DNA from: Rubrobacter sp.
GTDB lineage: Bacteria > Actinomycetota > Rubrobacteria > Rubrobacterales > Rubrobacteraceae
Length of the DNA stretch: 6,504 bases
Assembly (NCBI GenBank): GCA_016781725.1
Contig: JADDPU010000083.1
Location: 10,068-16,571 of the forward strand
Direction of reading: 5' to 3'
In this document: positions 1-6,229 of the stretch, in pieces
How positions within the stretch are numbered: the first letter of the stretch is position 1
How the letters are laid out: every line of letters starts with the position of its first letter
Program-made: the position numbers and the translations under genes
The notes under the pieces: generated by a model
Told to the model about the DNA's origin: nothing
Database searches by the model: none
The model's input: only the letters and a program-made list of their open reading frames with translations

Positions 1-59
1 GGCTACCTCCCCGGCGCCCCTTCCCGCGCTTCTGGTAGGCGCCCCGCCTCGCGGTGCTA

Positions 60-77
60 TATGATTGTCAGACAAAT
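60..77 (+). promoter_or_regulatory. Operator-like dyad with overlapping -10-like hexamer upstream of the asparaginase gene
   Basis: Positions 65-75 read TTGT-CAG-ACAA, a perfect 4-3-4 inverted repeat, and the right half continues to ACAAAT at 72-77. The pattern fits the general TNGTNNNACNA operator of FadR-subfamily GntR repressors (known for the family; assignment here is inference). The hexamer TATGAT at 60-65 is one mismatch from the sigma70 -10 consensus and touches the dyad, so a bound protein would sit at the transcription start. No convincing -35 is visible 16-18 nt upstream, so the promoter itself is weakly supported. The same core, TTGTNNGACAAAT, recurs at 1145-1157 before the next transcription unit. 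Nothing else recognisable is seen in positions 1-57. Confidence 0.5.
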
Positions 78-101
78 TGGGGATGGTGAGAAGTAGGGCT
101 T

Positions 102-108
102 AAGGAGG
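102..108 (+). promoter_or_regulatory. Ribosome binding site of the asparaginase gene
   Basis: AAGGAGG at 102-108 is a near-perfect Shine-Dalgarno sequence. Two GTG codons follow in tandem at 110 and 113. The spacer is 1 nt to the first and 4 nt to the second, so the second is the more plausible start although still tightly spaced. Confidence 0.75.
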
Positions 109-112
109 AGTG

Positions 113-1105
113 GTGGGGCTTCCGCGGGTAACGGTTTTCTCTATGGGCGGGACCATCTCTTCGGTCGACTCCGGCGGCAAGGGAGTCGAGCCGACGCTGA
201 CCGGCGAGGCGCTCGTTTCGGACGTACCCGAGATAGAGCGGGTCGCCGAGGTATCGGCCTTCTCGTTCCGTCAGGCGGCATCGCCGGAGATAACGGTGCG
301 GGATCTCGCCGAGCTTGCGGCGGAGATCTCCGGCCAGATCGACGGTGGCGCGGCCGGGGTGGTAGTCACGCAGGGCACCGACACCATAGAGGAGACCTCT
401 TTTGTCCTGGACCGTCTGGTAGACCGCGAGGCGCCGGTCGTCGTCACGGGCGCGATGCGCAACCCGACGCTCCCCGGCGCCGACGGCCCGGCGAACCTCC
501 TCGCGGCGATACAGGTTGCGGCCAGCGACGTCGCTAGAGGGCTCGGGACGGTGGTCGTCTTCAACGACGAGATCCACGCGGCCCGCTTCGTCCGCAAGAC
601 CCACACCTCGAACCCCGCCACCTTCCGCTCCGACCCGGTCGGCCCGGTAGGTTGGGTCTCCGAGCACCTCCCAAGGGTCGTCCTGCGGCCGACCGGAAAA
701 CACAAGCTGGCGCTTCCTACGGACGCGCGAGAGAGCCCCGTGGCGCTGTACCACGTCGCGCTCGGCGACGACGGGAGGCTCCTTCCCGAGATAGAAGCGA
801 AGGGCTACGCGGGGCTCGTGGTAGAGGCAATGGGTGGCGGGCACGTACCCTCGGCCATAGTCGATACGCTGGAGGACCTCGCCTCACGGATGCCGGTAGT
901 GCTCGCGTCCCGCACCGGCGGCGGGGAGGTCCTGCGCGCAACCTACGGGTTCGTCGGCTCCGAGACGGACCTGCTCGAGCGCGGCCTGATCTACGCAGGC
1001 CCCCTCGACGGCCGCAAGGCTCGGCTCCTCCTGACCCTGCTCCTGCAGTCAGGGGCCTCGAAAGAGGAGGTCGCGCACACGTTCGACACCTGGCTCGACG
1101 GTTGA
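113..1105 (+). CDS. Asparaginase-family amidohydrolase (L-asparaginase/glutaminase type), cytoplasmic
   Basis: This is predicted to hydrolyse L-asparagine, or a related amide, to the acid plus ammonia. From the GTG at 113 it is 330 aa, normal for bacterial type I/II asparaginases. The N-terminal signature MGGTI carries the nucleophilic Thr (about residue 14). The second signature QGTDTIEET gives the Thr-Asp pair at about 89-90. GADGPANL at about 122-129 and VRKTHTS, with the catalytic Lys at about 162, complete the active-site set, so the enzyme looks intact. There is no signal peptide, so it should act in the cytoplasm. The GTG at 110 is an alternative start adding one residue. The gene lies 269 nt before a five-gene hydrolase operon and has its own upstream dyad matching the one before that operon, which suggests co-regulation. 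The family is clear. Strict preference for asparagine is not, and a ring-derived amide is possible given the neighbours. Confidence 0.93.
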   Translation: MGLPRVTVFSMGGTISSVDSGGKGVEPTLTGEALVSDVPEIERVAEVSAFSFRQAASPEITVRDLAELAAEISGQIDGGAAGVVVTQGTDTIEETSFVLDRLVDREAPVVVTGAMRNPTLPGADGPANLLAAIQVAASDVARGLGTVVVFNDEIHAARFVRKTHTSNPATFRSDPVGPVGWVSEHLPRVVLRPTGKHKLALPTDARESPVALYHVALGDDGRLLPEIEAKGYAGLVVEAMGGGHVPSAIVDTLEDLASRMPVVLASRTGGGEVLRATYGFVGSETDLLERGLIYAGPLDGRKARLLLTLLLQSGASKEEVAHTFDTWLDG

Positions 1106-1141
1106 CGCCCGGCCGCACAAGCAAGAGAGACCGCGCCAGAC

Positions 1142-1178
1142 TATTTGTTTGACAAATAAAAAGCCGGTGGACTATAGT
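1142..1178 (+). promoter_or_regulatory. Sigma70-type promoter with -35 inside a perfect palindrome (candidate FadR/GntR operator)
   Basis: TATTTGT at 1142-1148 and ACAAATA at 1152-1158 form a perfect 7-3-7 inverted repeat. The consensus -35 hexamer TTGACA (1149-1154) starts in the spacer and runs into the right arm. An 18-nt gap leads to TATAGT at 1173-1178, a good -10. Binding to the palindrome would block RNA polymerase, the usual geometry of a repressor site. The core TTGTNNGACAAAT is shared with the site at 65-77. The TTGT-N3-ACAA shape agrees with FadR-subfamily GntR operators, but no regulator gene is in the window, so the identity of the protein is inference. Transcription would begin near 1185. 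Confidence 0.68.
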
Positions 1179-1374
1179 GAGGGGGGCATTGGGAGCTGGT
1201 AGGGGAAGGTTCTTTGAGGTGGGACCGCACATGATCGTTGGGGCGTGGCATACGCCCTCTTCGACGAGGCGCGGCCGCGGGAGGCATGAGAAAGCATAGT
1301 AAGAGGTCCGTCAGGCTCGACGCGGCCGCCTCACTGGTGCCGGCTCTCCGACAACGACGAAAAAGGAGGTTGGG
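1179..1374 (+). other. Long, possibly structured 5' leader of the hydrolase operon
   Basis: No convincing gene is seen between the promoter and the next start codon, which leaves a leader of about 190 nt. Two foldable elements can be read by eye. GGGCGT-ggcat-ACGCCC at 1241-1257 is a perfect 6-bp hairpin. A longer stem pairs 1266-1279 with 1321-1332 as two 6-bp GC-rich helices separated by a 2-nt bulge, enclosing about 41 nt. No T-run follows either hairpin, so an intrinsic terminator is not supported. I do not recognise a known riboswitch class. Confidence 0.3.
1361..1370 (+). promoter_or_regulatory. Strong ribosome binding site of the cyclase-family gene
   Basis: AAAAGGAGGT closely matches the anti-Shine-Dalgarno complement. 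The AAGGAGG core at 1363-1369 is 5 nt before the GTG at 1375, which fixes that start. It is one of the two strongest sites in the window and heads the five-gene operon. Confidence 0.85.
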
Positions 1375-2073
1375 GTGCAGAGGGTGGTAGATCTCTCGCT
1401 AACCATGAAGGACAACATGCCGGCCCACAAGCTCTTCCAGAGCCCAGTCATCCTGCCGGCCCTGACGCACGAGCAGACAGAGGACTTCGGGCTCGGCACA
1501 CCCGAGGACAAGATGACCTTCGCGACCAACTACCTCGGGATGCTCGACCACGTCGGGACCCACGTCGACGCCTTCTACCACACCAACCCGGACGGGGATA
1601 CCGTGGACGAGATGCCTCTCGAGATGTTCTTCGGCAAGGCGGTGTGTTTCGACCTCACGCACATACCGGACCTCGGGGAGATCGGCGTCGAGGACCTCGA
1701 AGCGGCCGAGGAGAAGTGCGGCGTGAGGGTCGACGGCCACATAGTCCTTCTCAACACCGGGCTACACAAACGTCACTACCCGAACCCTGAAGTAGTGAGG
1801 AGCAACCCCGGCCTCACCGCCGAGGCCACCCACTGGCTCGCCGACCGTGGTTCCAAGGCCCACGGCGTCGAGGGGCCGTCCACGGACGTACCGAGCAACG
1901 ACCTGTTTCCCAGCCACCGGGTCTGCCGCGACCGGGGCATCTTCCACTGGGAGTGGCTCGTCAACCTCGAAGAGCTCGTGGGCAAGGGCGAGTTCACCTT
2001 CTACGGGGCGCCGCTCCTCATAAAGGGCGGCAGCGGCTCGCCCGTCCGGGCCTTCGCCGTCCTCGAAGAGTAG
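1375..2073 (+). CDS. Cyclase-family (kynurenine formamidase-like) metal-dependent hydrolase
   Basis: The protein is 232 aa and belongs to the cyclase/KynB-like family, whose members hydrolyse formamides, cyclic amides or lactones (kynurenine formamidase, isatin hydrolase). The signature HVGTHVDAFYH gives metal ligands His59, His63 and Asp65, plus His69. Downstream, His181 (SHRV) and Glu193 (HWEWL) keep the 12-residue spacing of the last two KynB-type metal ligands, followed by VNLEEL as usual. The metal site therefore looks complete. The common Pro of the HVDAPxH motif is Phe here (residue 67), so this is probably not a standard KynB. The GTG start is fixed by a strong ribosome binding site. 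No tryptophan-degradation genes are nearby. Being first in an operon with a hydantoinase and amidases, it may open or trim a cyclic amide or imide, which is inference. No signal peptide is visible. Confidence 0.88.
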   Translation: MQRVVDLSLTMKDNMPAHKLFQSPVILPALTHEQTEDFGLGTPEDKMTFATNYLGMLDHVGTHVDAFYHTNPDGDTVDEMPLEMFFGKAVCFDLTHIPDLGEIGVEDLEAAEEKCGVRVDGHIVLLNTGLHKRHYPNPEVVRSNPGLTAEATHWLADRGSKAHGVEGPSTDVPSNDLFPSHRVCRDRGIFHWEWLVNLEELVGKGEFTFYGAPLLIKGGSGSPVRAFAVLEE

Positions 2074-2089
2074 TCCGCCGGAACCGCCC

Positions 2090-2103
2090 CGTGACCGGTC
2101 ACG
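2090..2103. repeat. Perfect 14-bp palindrome covering the amidase start codon
   Basis: CGTGACCGGTCACG is identical to its reverse complement and contains the proposed GTG start (2091-2093). In RNA it could fold as a 5-bp stem with a CCGG loop, burying the start codon. No Shine-Dalgarno sequence is visible just upstream. Function is unknown; it may favour initiation by ribosomes finishing the upstream gene 17 nt earlier. Confidence 0.5.
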
Positions 2104-3497
2104 ACGCCTACGTCAGCGCGAGGGAGATAAGGGACCGAATCCTGCGCAAAGAGACCTCGGCGACCGAAGTCATGTCCGAGACCCTCTCCCGGATAGAGTC
2201 ACTCGAGCCCATCCTAAACGCCTTCGTCACCCTGATGCCGGATCAGGCAATGGAGGCCGCCGGAGACGCCGACCGGTTACTGGCCGAGGGACGGGAGCCG
2301 GGGGCGCTCCACGGCGTCCCGGTCTCGGTCAAGGACCTCATCAACGTGGGAGGGGTCAGGACGACGTTCGGCTCCCTCACCATGGCGGACAACGTCGTCC
2401 GGGACGACGCGCCGTCGGTGGAGCGGGCCCGCGCCGCCGGGGCGTGCATTATCGGGAAGACCACCACTACCGAGTTCGGGTGCAAAGCTGGCGGCGGAGA
2501 CAGCCCGCTCTCGGGCATAACGCGCAACGCCTGGGACCCGTCCAAGACCACCGGGGGCTCCAGCGCCGGGGCGGCCACCTCGGTGGCCGCCGGGGTAACG
2601 CCCTTCGCGCTCGGAACAGACGGCGGCGGCTCCATCCGCATACCGGCCTCGCTGTGCGGCGTCTTCGGCATAAAGGCCCAGTACGGGCGCGTGCCGGTCT
2701 TTCCGACGAGTGCCACCCCGACCCTCGGGCACGTGGGTCCGATCTCGCGTACGGTGCGGGACGCCGCGCTGTTGCTGGGCGTGGTCTCCGGCTTCGACGC
2801 CCGTGACCCGGCGAGCGTCTCCGAACTCGTCCCGGATTACCTCGCTGCCTGCGAGGCGCCGGTCGACGGGATGCGCGTCGCCTGGAGCCCCACGCTCGGC
2901 TACGCGAGGCCCACATCCGAGGTGCTAGAGATTACGGAGGGAGCCGTCCGTGTCCTCGAGGCCCTGGGCTGTTCGGTCGAGCTCGTCGAAGAGGTGATGG
3001 ACGACCCGGTCGAGCTGTGGAACGCCGAGTTCTACGCGGGAGCCGGTACCAGGCTCAAGGGAGCGTTGCGAGATTCGCGCGAGCTCCTCGACCCCGCGGT
3101 GGCGGAGATACTGGAAGGCGCCCTCGAAGGGACCATCACCGATTACTACGAAAAGGTCTTCGCGAGATACGAGTTGCGGGAGAACGTGCGCCGGTTCTTC
3201 GAGCGGTACGATTTGCTCGTCACGCCGACCCTGCCGGTTGCGGCGTTCGGGGCCGGGGTGAACGTCCCGCCGGAGCTGCCGGATCGCAACCTCGTCTCGT
3301 GGGTCTACTACACCTACCCCTTCAACCTGACCGGCAACCCCGCAGCGTCGATCCCCTGCGGCTTCACCGCGGACGGTCTGCCCGTGGGATTGCAGGTGGT
3401 CGCGGGGACGAACCACGAGGCGGACCTGCTCAGCCTGAGCGCGGCCTTCGAGTCGGCGAGGCCCTGGGCGAACAGCTACCCCGAACTGCCGATCTAG
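2091..3497 (+). CDS. Amidase-signature family hydrolase (GatA-like amidase)
   Basis: The protein is 468 aa from the GTG at 2091, normal for amidase-signature enzymes, which hydrolyse amides to acid plus ammonia with a Ser-cisSer-Lys triad. Lys81 lies in VSVKDL, the cis-Ser is Ser157 in GGSSAG, and the nucleophile Ser181 is in GTDGGGSIRIP. The 24-residue spacing between the serines is the family norm, followed by FGIKAQYGR. The C-terminal GNPAASIP and GLPVGLQVV blocks are present, so the enzyme looks complete. The start was chosen because the family N-terminus (SAREIRDRILRKETSATEV) begins just after it; the open frame extends upstream to 1953, but that would overlap the previous gene. The start lacks a clear ribosome binding site and sits in a palindrome 17 nt after the previous stop, suggesting translational coupling. 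Similarity to GatA is fold-level only, as no gatB or gatC is next to it. Substrate unknown; probably a small amide from the same pathway. Confidence 0.9.
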   Translation: MTGHDAYVSAREIRDRILRKETSATEVMSETLSRIESLEPILNAFVTLMPDQAMEAAGDADRLLAEGREPGALHGVPVSVKDLINVGGVRTTFGSLTMADNVVRDDAPSVERARAAGACIIGKTTTTEFGCKAGGGDSPLSGITRNAWDPSKTTGGSSAGAATSVAAGVTPFALGTDGGGSIRIPASLCGVFGIKAQYGRVPVFPTSATPTLGHVGPISRTVRDAALLLGVVSGFDARDPASVSELVPDYLAACEAPVDGMRVAWSPTLGYARPTSEVLEITEGAVRVLEALGCSVELVEEVMDDPVELWNAEFYAGAGTRLKGALRDSRELLDPAVAEILEGALEGTITDYYEKVFARYELRENVRRFFERYDLLVTPTLPVAAFGAGVNVPPELPDRNLVSWVYYTYPFNLTGNPAASIPCGFTADGLPVGLQVVAGTNHEADLLSLSAAFESARPWANSYPELPI

Positions 3498-3535
3498 GGG
3501 ACGTTACGTTATGGTAGTGAGAAGGGAGAACGAAG

Positions 3536-4801
3536 ATGACAACCGGGTCGTTGAACATAGACCGGGCCAGGAGCGCCGGGCGCATCGAACACGACATAGA
3601 GACCCTCGCCGGGCCCGACTACACGCGCTCGGAGGAGGCGATCCGGCGTTACGCCTACACGCCAGAGTACCGCAACACCCTCGACTACTTTATAGGGGAG
3701 CTCGAGGCCCTCGGTTTCGAGCACTACGAGGACCCTGTCGGCACGCTCGTCGCCCGCAACCGCCCGAGGGGAGAGAAGGTCTTCGGGGTCGGCTCTCACT
3801 GCGACTCGAACCGCAACGGCGGCAAGTACGACGGCACGATGGGCGTCGTCGCGGCCCTCGAGGTCTGCCGGCTGAACGAGGAGCTCGGGCTGGACCTCCC
3901 GCTCCAGCTCGTCTCCTTTCTGGAGGAGGAGGGCTCGGGGTTCGGGCAGATGCTCCTCGGCAGCCGCATCATCGCGCAGAGGGTGACCGAGGAGGAGCTA
4001 CGTGAGGGGTTCCGCGCGATCGACGACGGCCGCAGCTTCTGGGAGCACGCCGAAGAGGCCGGCTACGACCCGGGGCGGTGGCAGGAGGCGGTCCACACCA
4101 TCGACGACCTGATCGGCTGGATCGAGCTGCACATCGAGCAGGCCCGCGTCCTCCAGGACACGGACAAGCGTCTCGGGATCGTCAACGCGATAGCCGGCTA
4201 CGTCCACGCCGACATCACCGTGCACGGCCGCAGCGACCACGCCGGGGCGACGCCGATGGGCTTCCGCCAGGACGCCGGCCTCGTCGCTGCCGAGTGCATG
4301 CTCGAGCTCGAGCGGCTCGCGCGCGAGGCGGGGAGGGGCACGGTAGGGACGGTCGGCGAGATGGAGCTGCGGCCTAACCTCATCAACGCCGTCCCGGGAG
4401 AGGCGCAGTTCTCGCTCGATATTAGGGGCGTGGACGAGGAGGGCTTCCGCGGCGTCGCCCGCGACATCGCCGCGTTCGCGAAAGAGGCAGCCGAGCGGCG
4501 CGGCATGACCGCCGACTACGTCCAGCGCCAGACCCTGTCGGCGACACCGCTCGACGAACGCGTGGTGGGCGCCCTCGAGAAGGCCGCCGAGGCGAGCGGG
4601 GAGGCGTACGTGGCGATGCACTCGGGGGCGGCCCACGACACCATGAGCATCGCCGATAGGGTCCCGAGCGCGATGGTCTTCGTCCCCTGCAAGGACGGCA
4701 TAAGCCACTCGCCGGAGGAGGACGCAGACCCGGCCGACGCCGCCCTCGGGGCCGAGGTCATGCTCAACGCCATAAGAGAGCTCGTCGCGGGTAAGAGTTA
4801 G
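3536..4801 (+). CDS. M20-family N-carbamoyl amino acid / ureide amidohydrolase (beta-ureidopropionase, N-carbamoyl-L-amino acid hydrolase or allantoate amidohydrolase type)
   Basis: The protein is 421 aa, typical of the di-metal amidohydrolases that split N-carbamoyl compounds into amino acid, CO2 and ammonia. Visible metal-site residues are His88 (GSHCDS), Asp99 (GGKYDG), the Glu131-Glu132 pair (EEEGSGF), His199 (ELHIEQ) and His391 (GISHSPEE). The dimerisation-domain motif GRSDHAGATPM with His235, plus Asn284 and Arg297 (NLINAVPG...LDIRG), matches the substrate carboxylate-binding region of this group and argues against an ordinary M20 peptidase. The usual Gly after HIEQ is Ala203. The ATG at 3536 has a GGGAGA site 6 nt upstream, 38 nt after the amidase stop. 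The next gene is a hydantoinase whose product is exactly the type of substrate this enzyme takes. Which N-carbamoyl compound it prefers cannot be read from sequence. Confidence 0.9.
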   Translation: MTTGSLNIDRARSAGRIEHDIETLAGPDYTRSEEAIRRYAYTPEYRNTLDYFIGELEALGFEHYEDPVGTLVARNRPRGEKVFGVGSHCDSNRNGGKYDGTMGVVAALEVCRLNEELGLDLPLQLVSFLEEEGSGFGQMLLGSRIIAQRVTEEELREGFRAIDDGRSFWEHAEEAGYDPGRWQEAVHTIDDLIGWIELHIEQARVLQDTDKRLGIVNAIAGYVHADITVHGRSDHAGATPMGFRQDAGLVAAECMLELERLAREAGRGTVGTVGEMELRPNLINAVPGEAQFSLDIRGVDEEGFRGVARDIAAFAKEAAERRGMTADYVQRQTLSATPLDERVVGALEKAAEASGEAYVAMHSGAAHDTMSIADRVPSAMVFVPCKDGISHSPEEDADPADAALGAEVMLNAIRELVAGKS

Positions 4802-4834
4802 CAGCAAGGTTCTCGAGTTCAGAGAGGAGAGAAG

Positions 4835-6229
4835 ATGTCCGTGCTGATAAAGGGCGGCCGCATCGTCACCGCCGCCGACGACTACGTAGGGGACATATTC
4901 ATCGAGGACGGCAAGGTCTCGCTCATCGGGGGCTCGCTCGACGTGCGGGCCGACAAGGAGATCGACGCCGGCGGCAAGTACGTCATCCCCGGCGCCATAG
5001 ACCCCCACACCCATATGGAGATGCCCTTCGGCGGGACCGTCTCCTGCGACGACTTCACCTCGGGGACGACCTCGGCGGCCTTCGGCGGCACGACGGCGAT
5101 CGTCGACTTCTGCCTGCAGGAGCCGGGCCAGAGCCTCCCCGATGCGCTCGCCACCTGGCACGAGAAGATAGAGCGCGCAAAGCCCCTCGTCGACGTCGGC
5201 TTCCACCTCGCCGTCACCGACCTCAAAGAGGGCGGGACGCTCGAGGATCTGGCCAGGGCGCCGGACGAAGGGGTGACCAGCTACAAGCTCTTCATGGCGT
5301 ACAAGGGCGCGATCATGGTCGACGACGAGACGCTCTTCAGGACCATGCAGGTCGCCTCGGAGACGGGGGCCCTGATCATGGTCCACGCCGAGAACGGCGA
5401 CGCGATCGACGTGCTCGTCAAAGAGGCGCTCGCCGAAGGGAAGACCGAGCCCAAGTGGCACGCGGCGACGCGACCGCCGATCACCGAGGGCGAGGCGACG
5501 AACCGGGCGATCCAGCTCGCCCGCGTGGCCGGGGCGCCGCTCTACGTGGTGCACGTCTCCTGCGACGAGGCCGTGCAGCCGATCGCCCGCGCCCGCACGA
5601 GCGACTGGCAGGCCTGGGGCGAGACCTGCACCCAGTACCTGTTCATCGACGAGACGGCCCTGGATCAGCCCGACTTCGAAGGGGCCAAGTACGTCTACAC
5701 GCCGCCGCCGCGCCCGAAACAGAACCAGGAGATCCTGTGGCACGCGCTCGCCACCGACGTCCTCTCGGTAGTCTCGACCGACCACTGCCCCTTCAACTGG
5801 GACGGCCAGAAGACCTTGGGCAAGGACGACTTCTCGAAGATCCCAAACGGCGGGCCCGGGATCGAGAACCGCCTCCACATGCTCCACCACTTCGGCGTGC
5901 GGGAGGGCCGCCTCTCGCTGAGGAGGTTCGTCGAGCTCGTCTCGACCAACCCGGCGCGGTTCTTCGGGCTCTACCCGAGGAAAGGGACTATAGCCGTCGG
6001 GAGCGACGCCGACATCGTCGTCTTCGACCCGGAGAAGCGGCACACGATCTCCGCCCAGACGCACCACTCGAACATCGACTACAACCTCTACGAGGGGACC
6101 GAGGTCGTCGGGGCCCCCGACGTCGTGCTCGTCAGGGGACAGGTCGTAGTGGAGAACGACGAGCTCGTCGGCGAGCCCGGCACCGGCCAGTTCGTGAAGC
6201 GGGCCCGCTTCGGGGAGGAGCTGCGATGA
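4835..6229 (+). CDS. hydA: Dihydropyrimidinase / D-hydantoinase
   Basis: The protein is 464 aa, full length for the family. It is an amidohydrolase-superfamily barrel that opens 5,6-dihydrouracil/thymine or 5-substituted hydantoins to N-carbamoyl acids. The metal site is complete: His58 and His60 (DPHTH), the carboxylated bridging Lys151 (SYKLFMAYKG), His184 (HAENG), His240 (VVHVS) and Asp316 (STDHCPF). Tyr156 corresponds to the Tyr of the stereochemistry loop. MPFGGTVSCDDF and PNGGPGIENR are characteristic of dihydropyrimidinases and separate it from dihydroorotase and allantoinase. The ATG at 4835 follows an AGGAG site by 5 nt and lies 33 nt after the M20 gene. Its stop overlaps the next gene by 4 nt (ATGA), indicating translational coupling. 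Together with the M20 gene it forms a ring-opening and decarbamoylation pair. Substrate choice between dihydropyrimidines and hydantoins is undecided. Confidence 0.94.
   Translation: MSVLIKGGRIVTAADDYVGDIFIEDGKVSLIGGSLDVRADKEIDAGGKYVIPGAIDPHTHMEMPFGGTVSCDDFTSGTTSAAFGGTTAIVDFCLQEPGQSLPDALATWHEKIERAKPLVDVGFHLAVTDLKEGGTLEDLARAPDEGVTSYKLFMAYKGAIMVDDETLFRTMQVASETGALIMVHAENGDAIDVLVKEALAEGKTEPKWHAATRPPITEGEATNRAIQLARVAGAPLYVVHVSCDEAVQPIARARTSDWQAWGETCTQYLFIDETALDQPDFEGAKYVYTPPPRPKQNQEILWHALATDVLSVVSTDHCPFNWDGQKTLGKDDFSKIPNGGPGIENRLHMLHHFGVREGRLSLRRFVELVSTNPARFFGLYPRKGTIAVGSDADIVVFDPEKRHTISAQTHHSNIDYNLYEGTEVVGAPDVVLVRGQVVVENDELVGEPGTGQFVKRARFGEELR

Noticed and set aside
13..45. Two copies of GGCGCCCC at 13-20 and 38-45
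   Set aside because: They are short, GC-rich words in GC-rich DNA at the window edge. No flanking structure supports a repeat element or terminator.
68..844. 258-codon minus-strand frame opposite the asparaginase gene
   Set aside because: The composition is Arg/Gly/Asp-rich with no domain, and it is fully antisense to a well-supported gene and its promoter region.
1142..1162. Palindrome followed by A-rich tract as a terminator for the asparaginase gene
   Set aside because: The stem is almost all A-T with a 3-nt loop, and no T-run follows on the + strand. The overlap with TTGACA and a spaced -10 fits an operator/promoter better.
1231..1390. Two overlapping short frames in the leader (ATG at 1231, 22 codons; ATG at 1286, 34 codons, very basic, ending 13 nt inside the cyclase gene)
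   Set aside because: Ribosome binding sites are poorly placed (about 10 nt and about 1 nt from the start). There is no recognisable leader-peptide feature such as a codon run, and chance frames of this size are common.
1953..2090. Upstream N-terminal extension of the amidase frame to 1953
   Set aside because: It would overlap the cyclase-family gene by 121 nt with an Arg-rich extension unlike the family, and the conserved amidase N-terminus begins just after 2091.
4300..4313. 14-bp palindrome GCTCGAGCTCGAGC
   Set aside because: It arises from alternating Leu (CTC) and Glu (GAG) codons in an amphipathic helix of the M20 protein, so it needs no other explanation.
3998..6067. 689-codon open frame on the minus strand, antisense to the M20 and hydantoinase genes
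   Set aside because: Long antisense frames are expected opposite GC-rich genes with biased third positions. Its translation is low-complexity, rich in Arg, Val, Gly, Asp and Glu, with no recognisable domain, while the + strand frames carry complete catalytic motifs.
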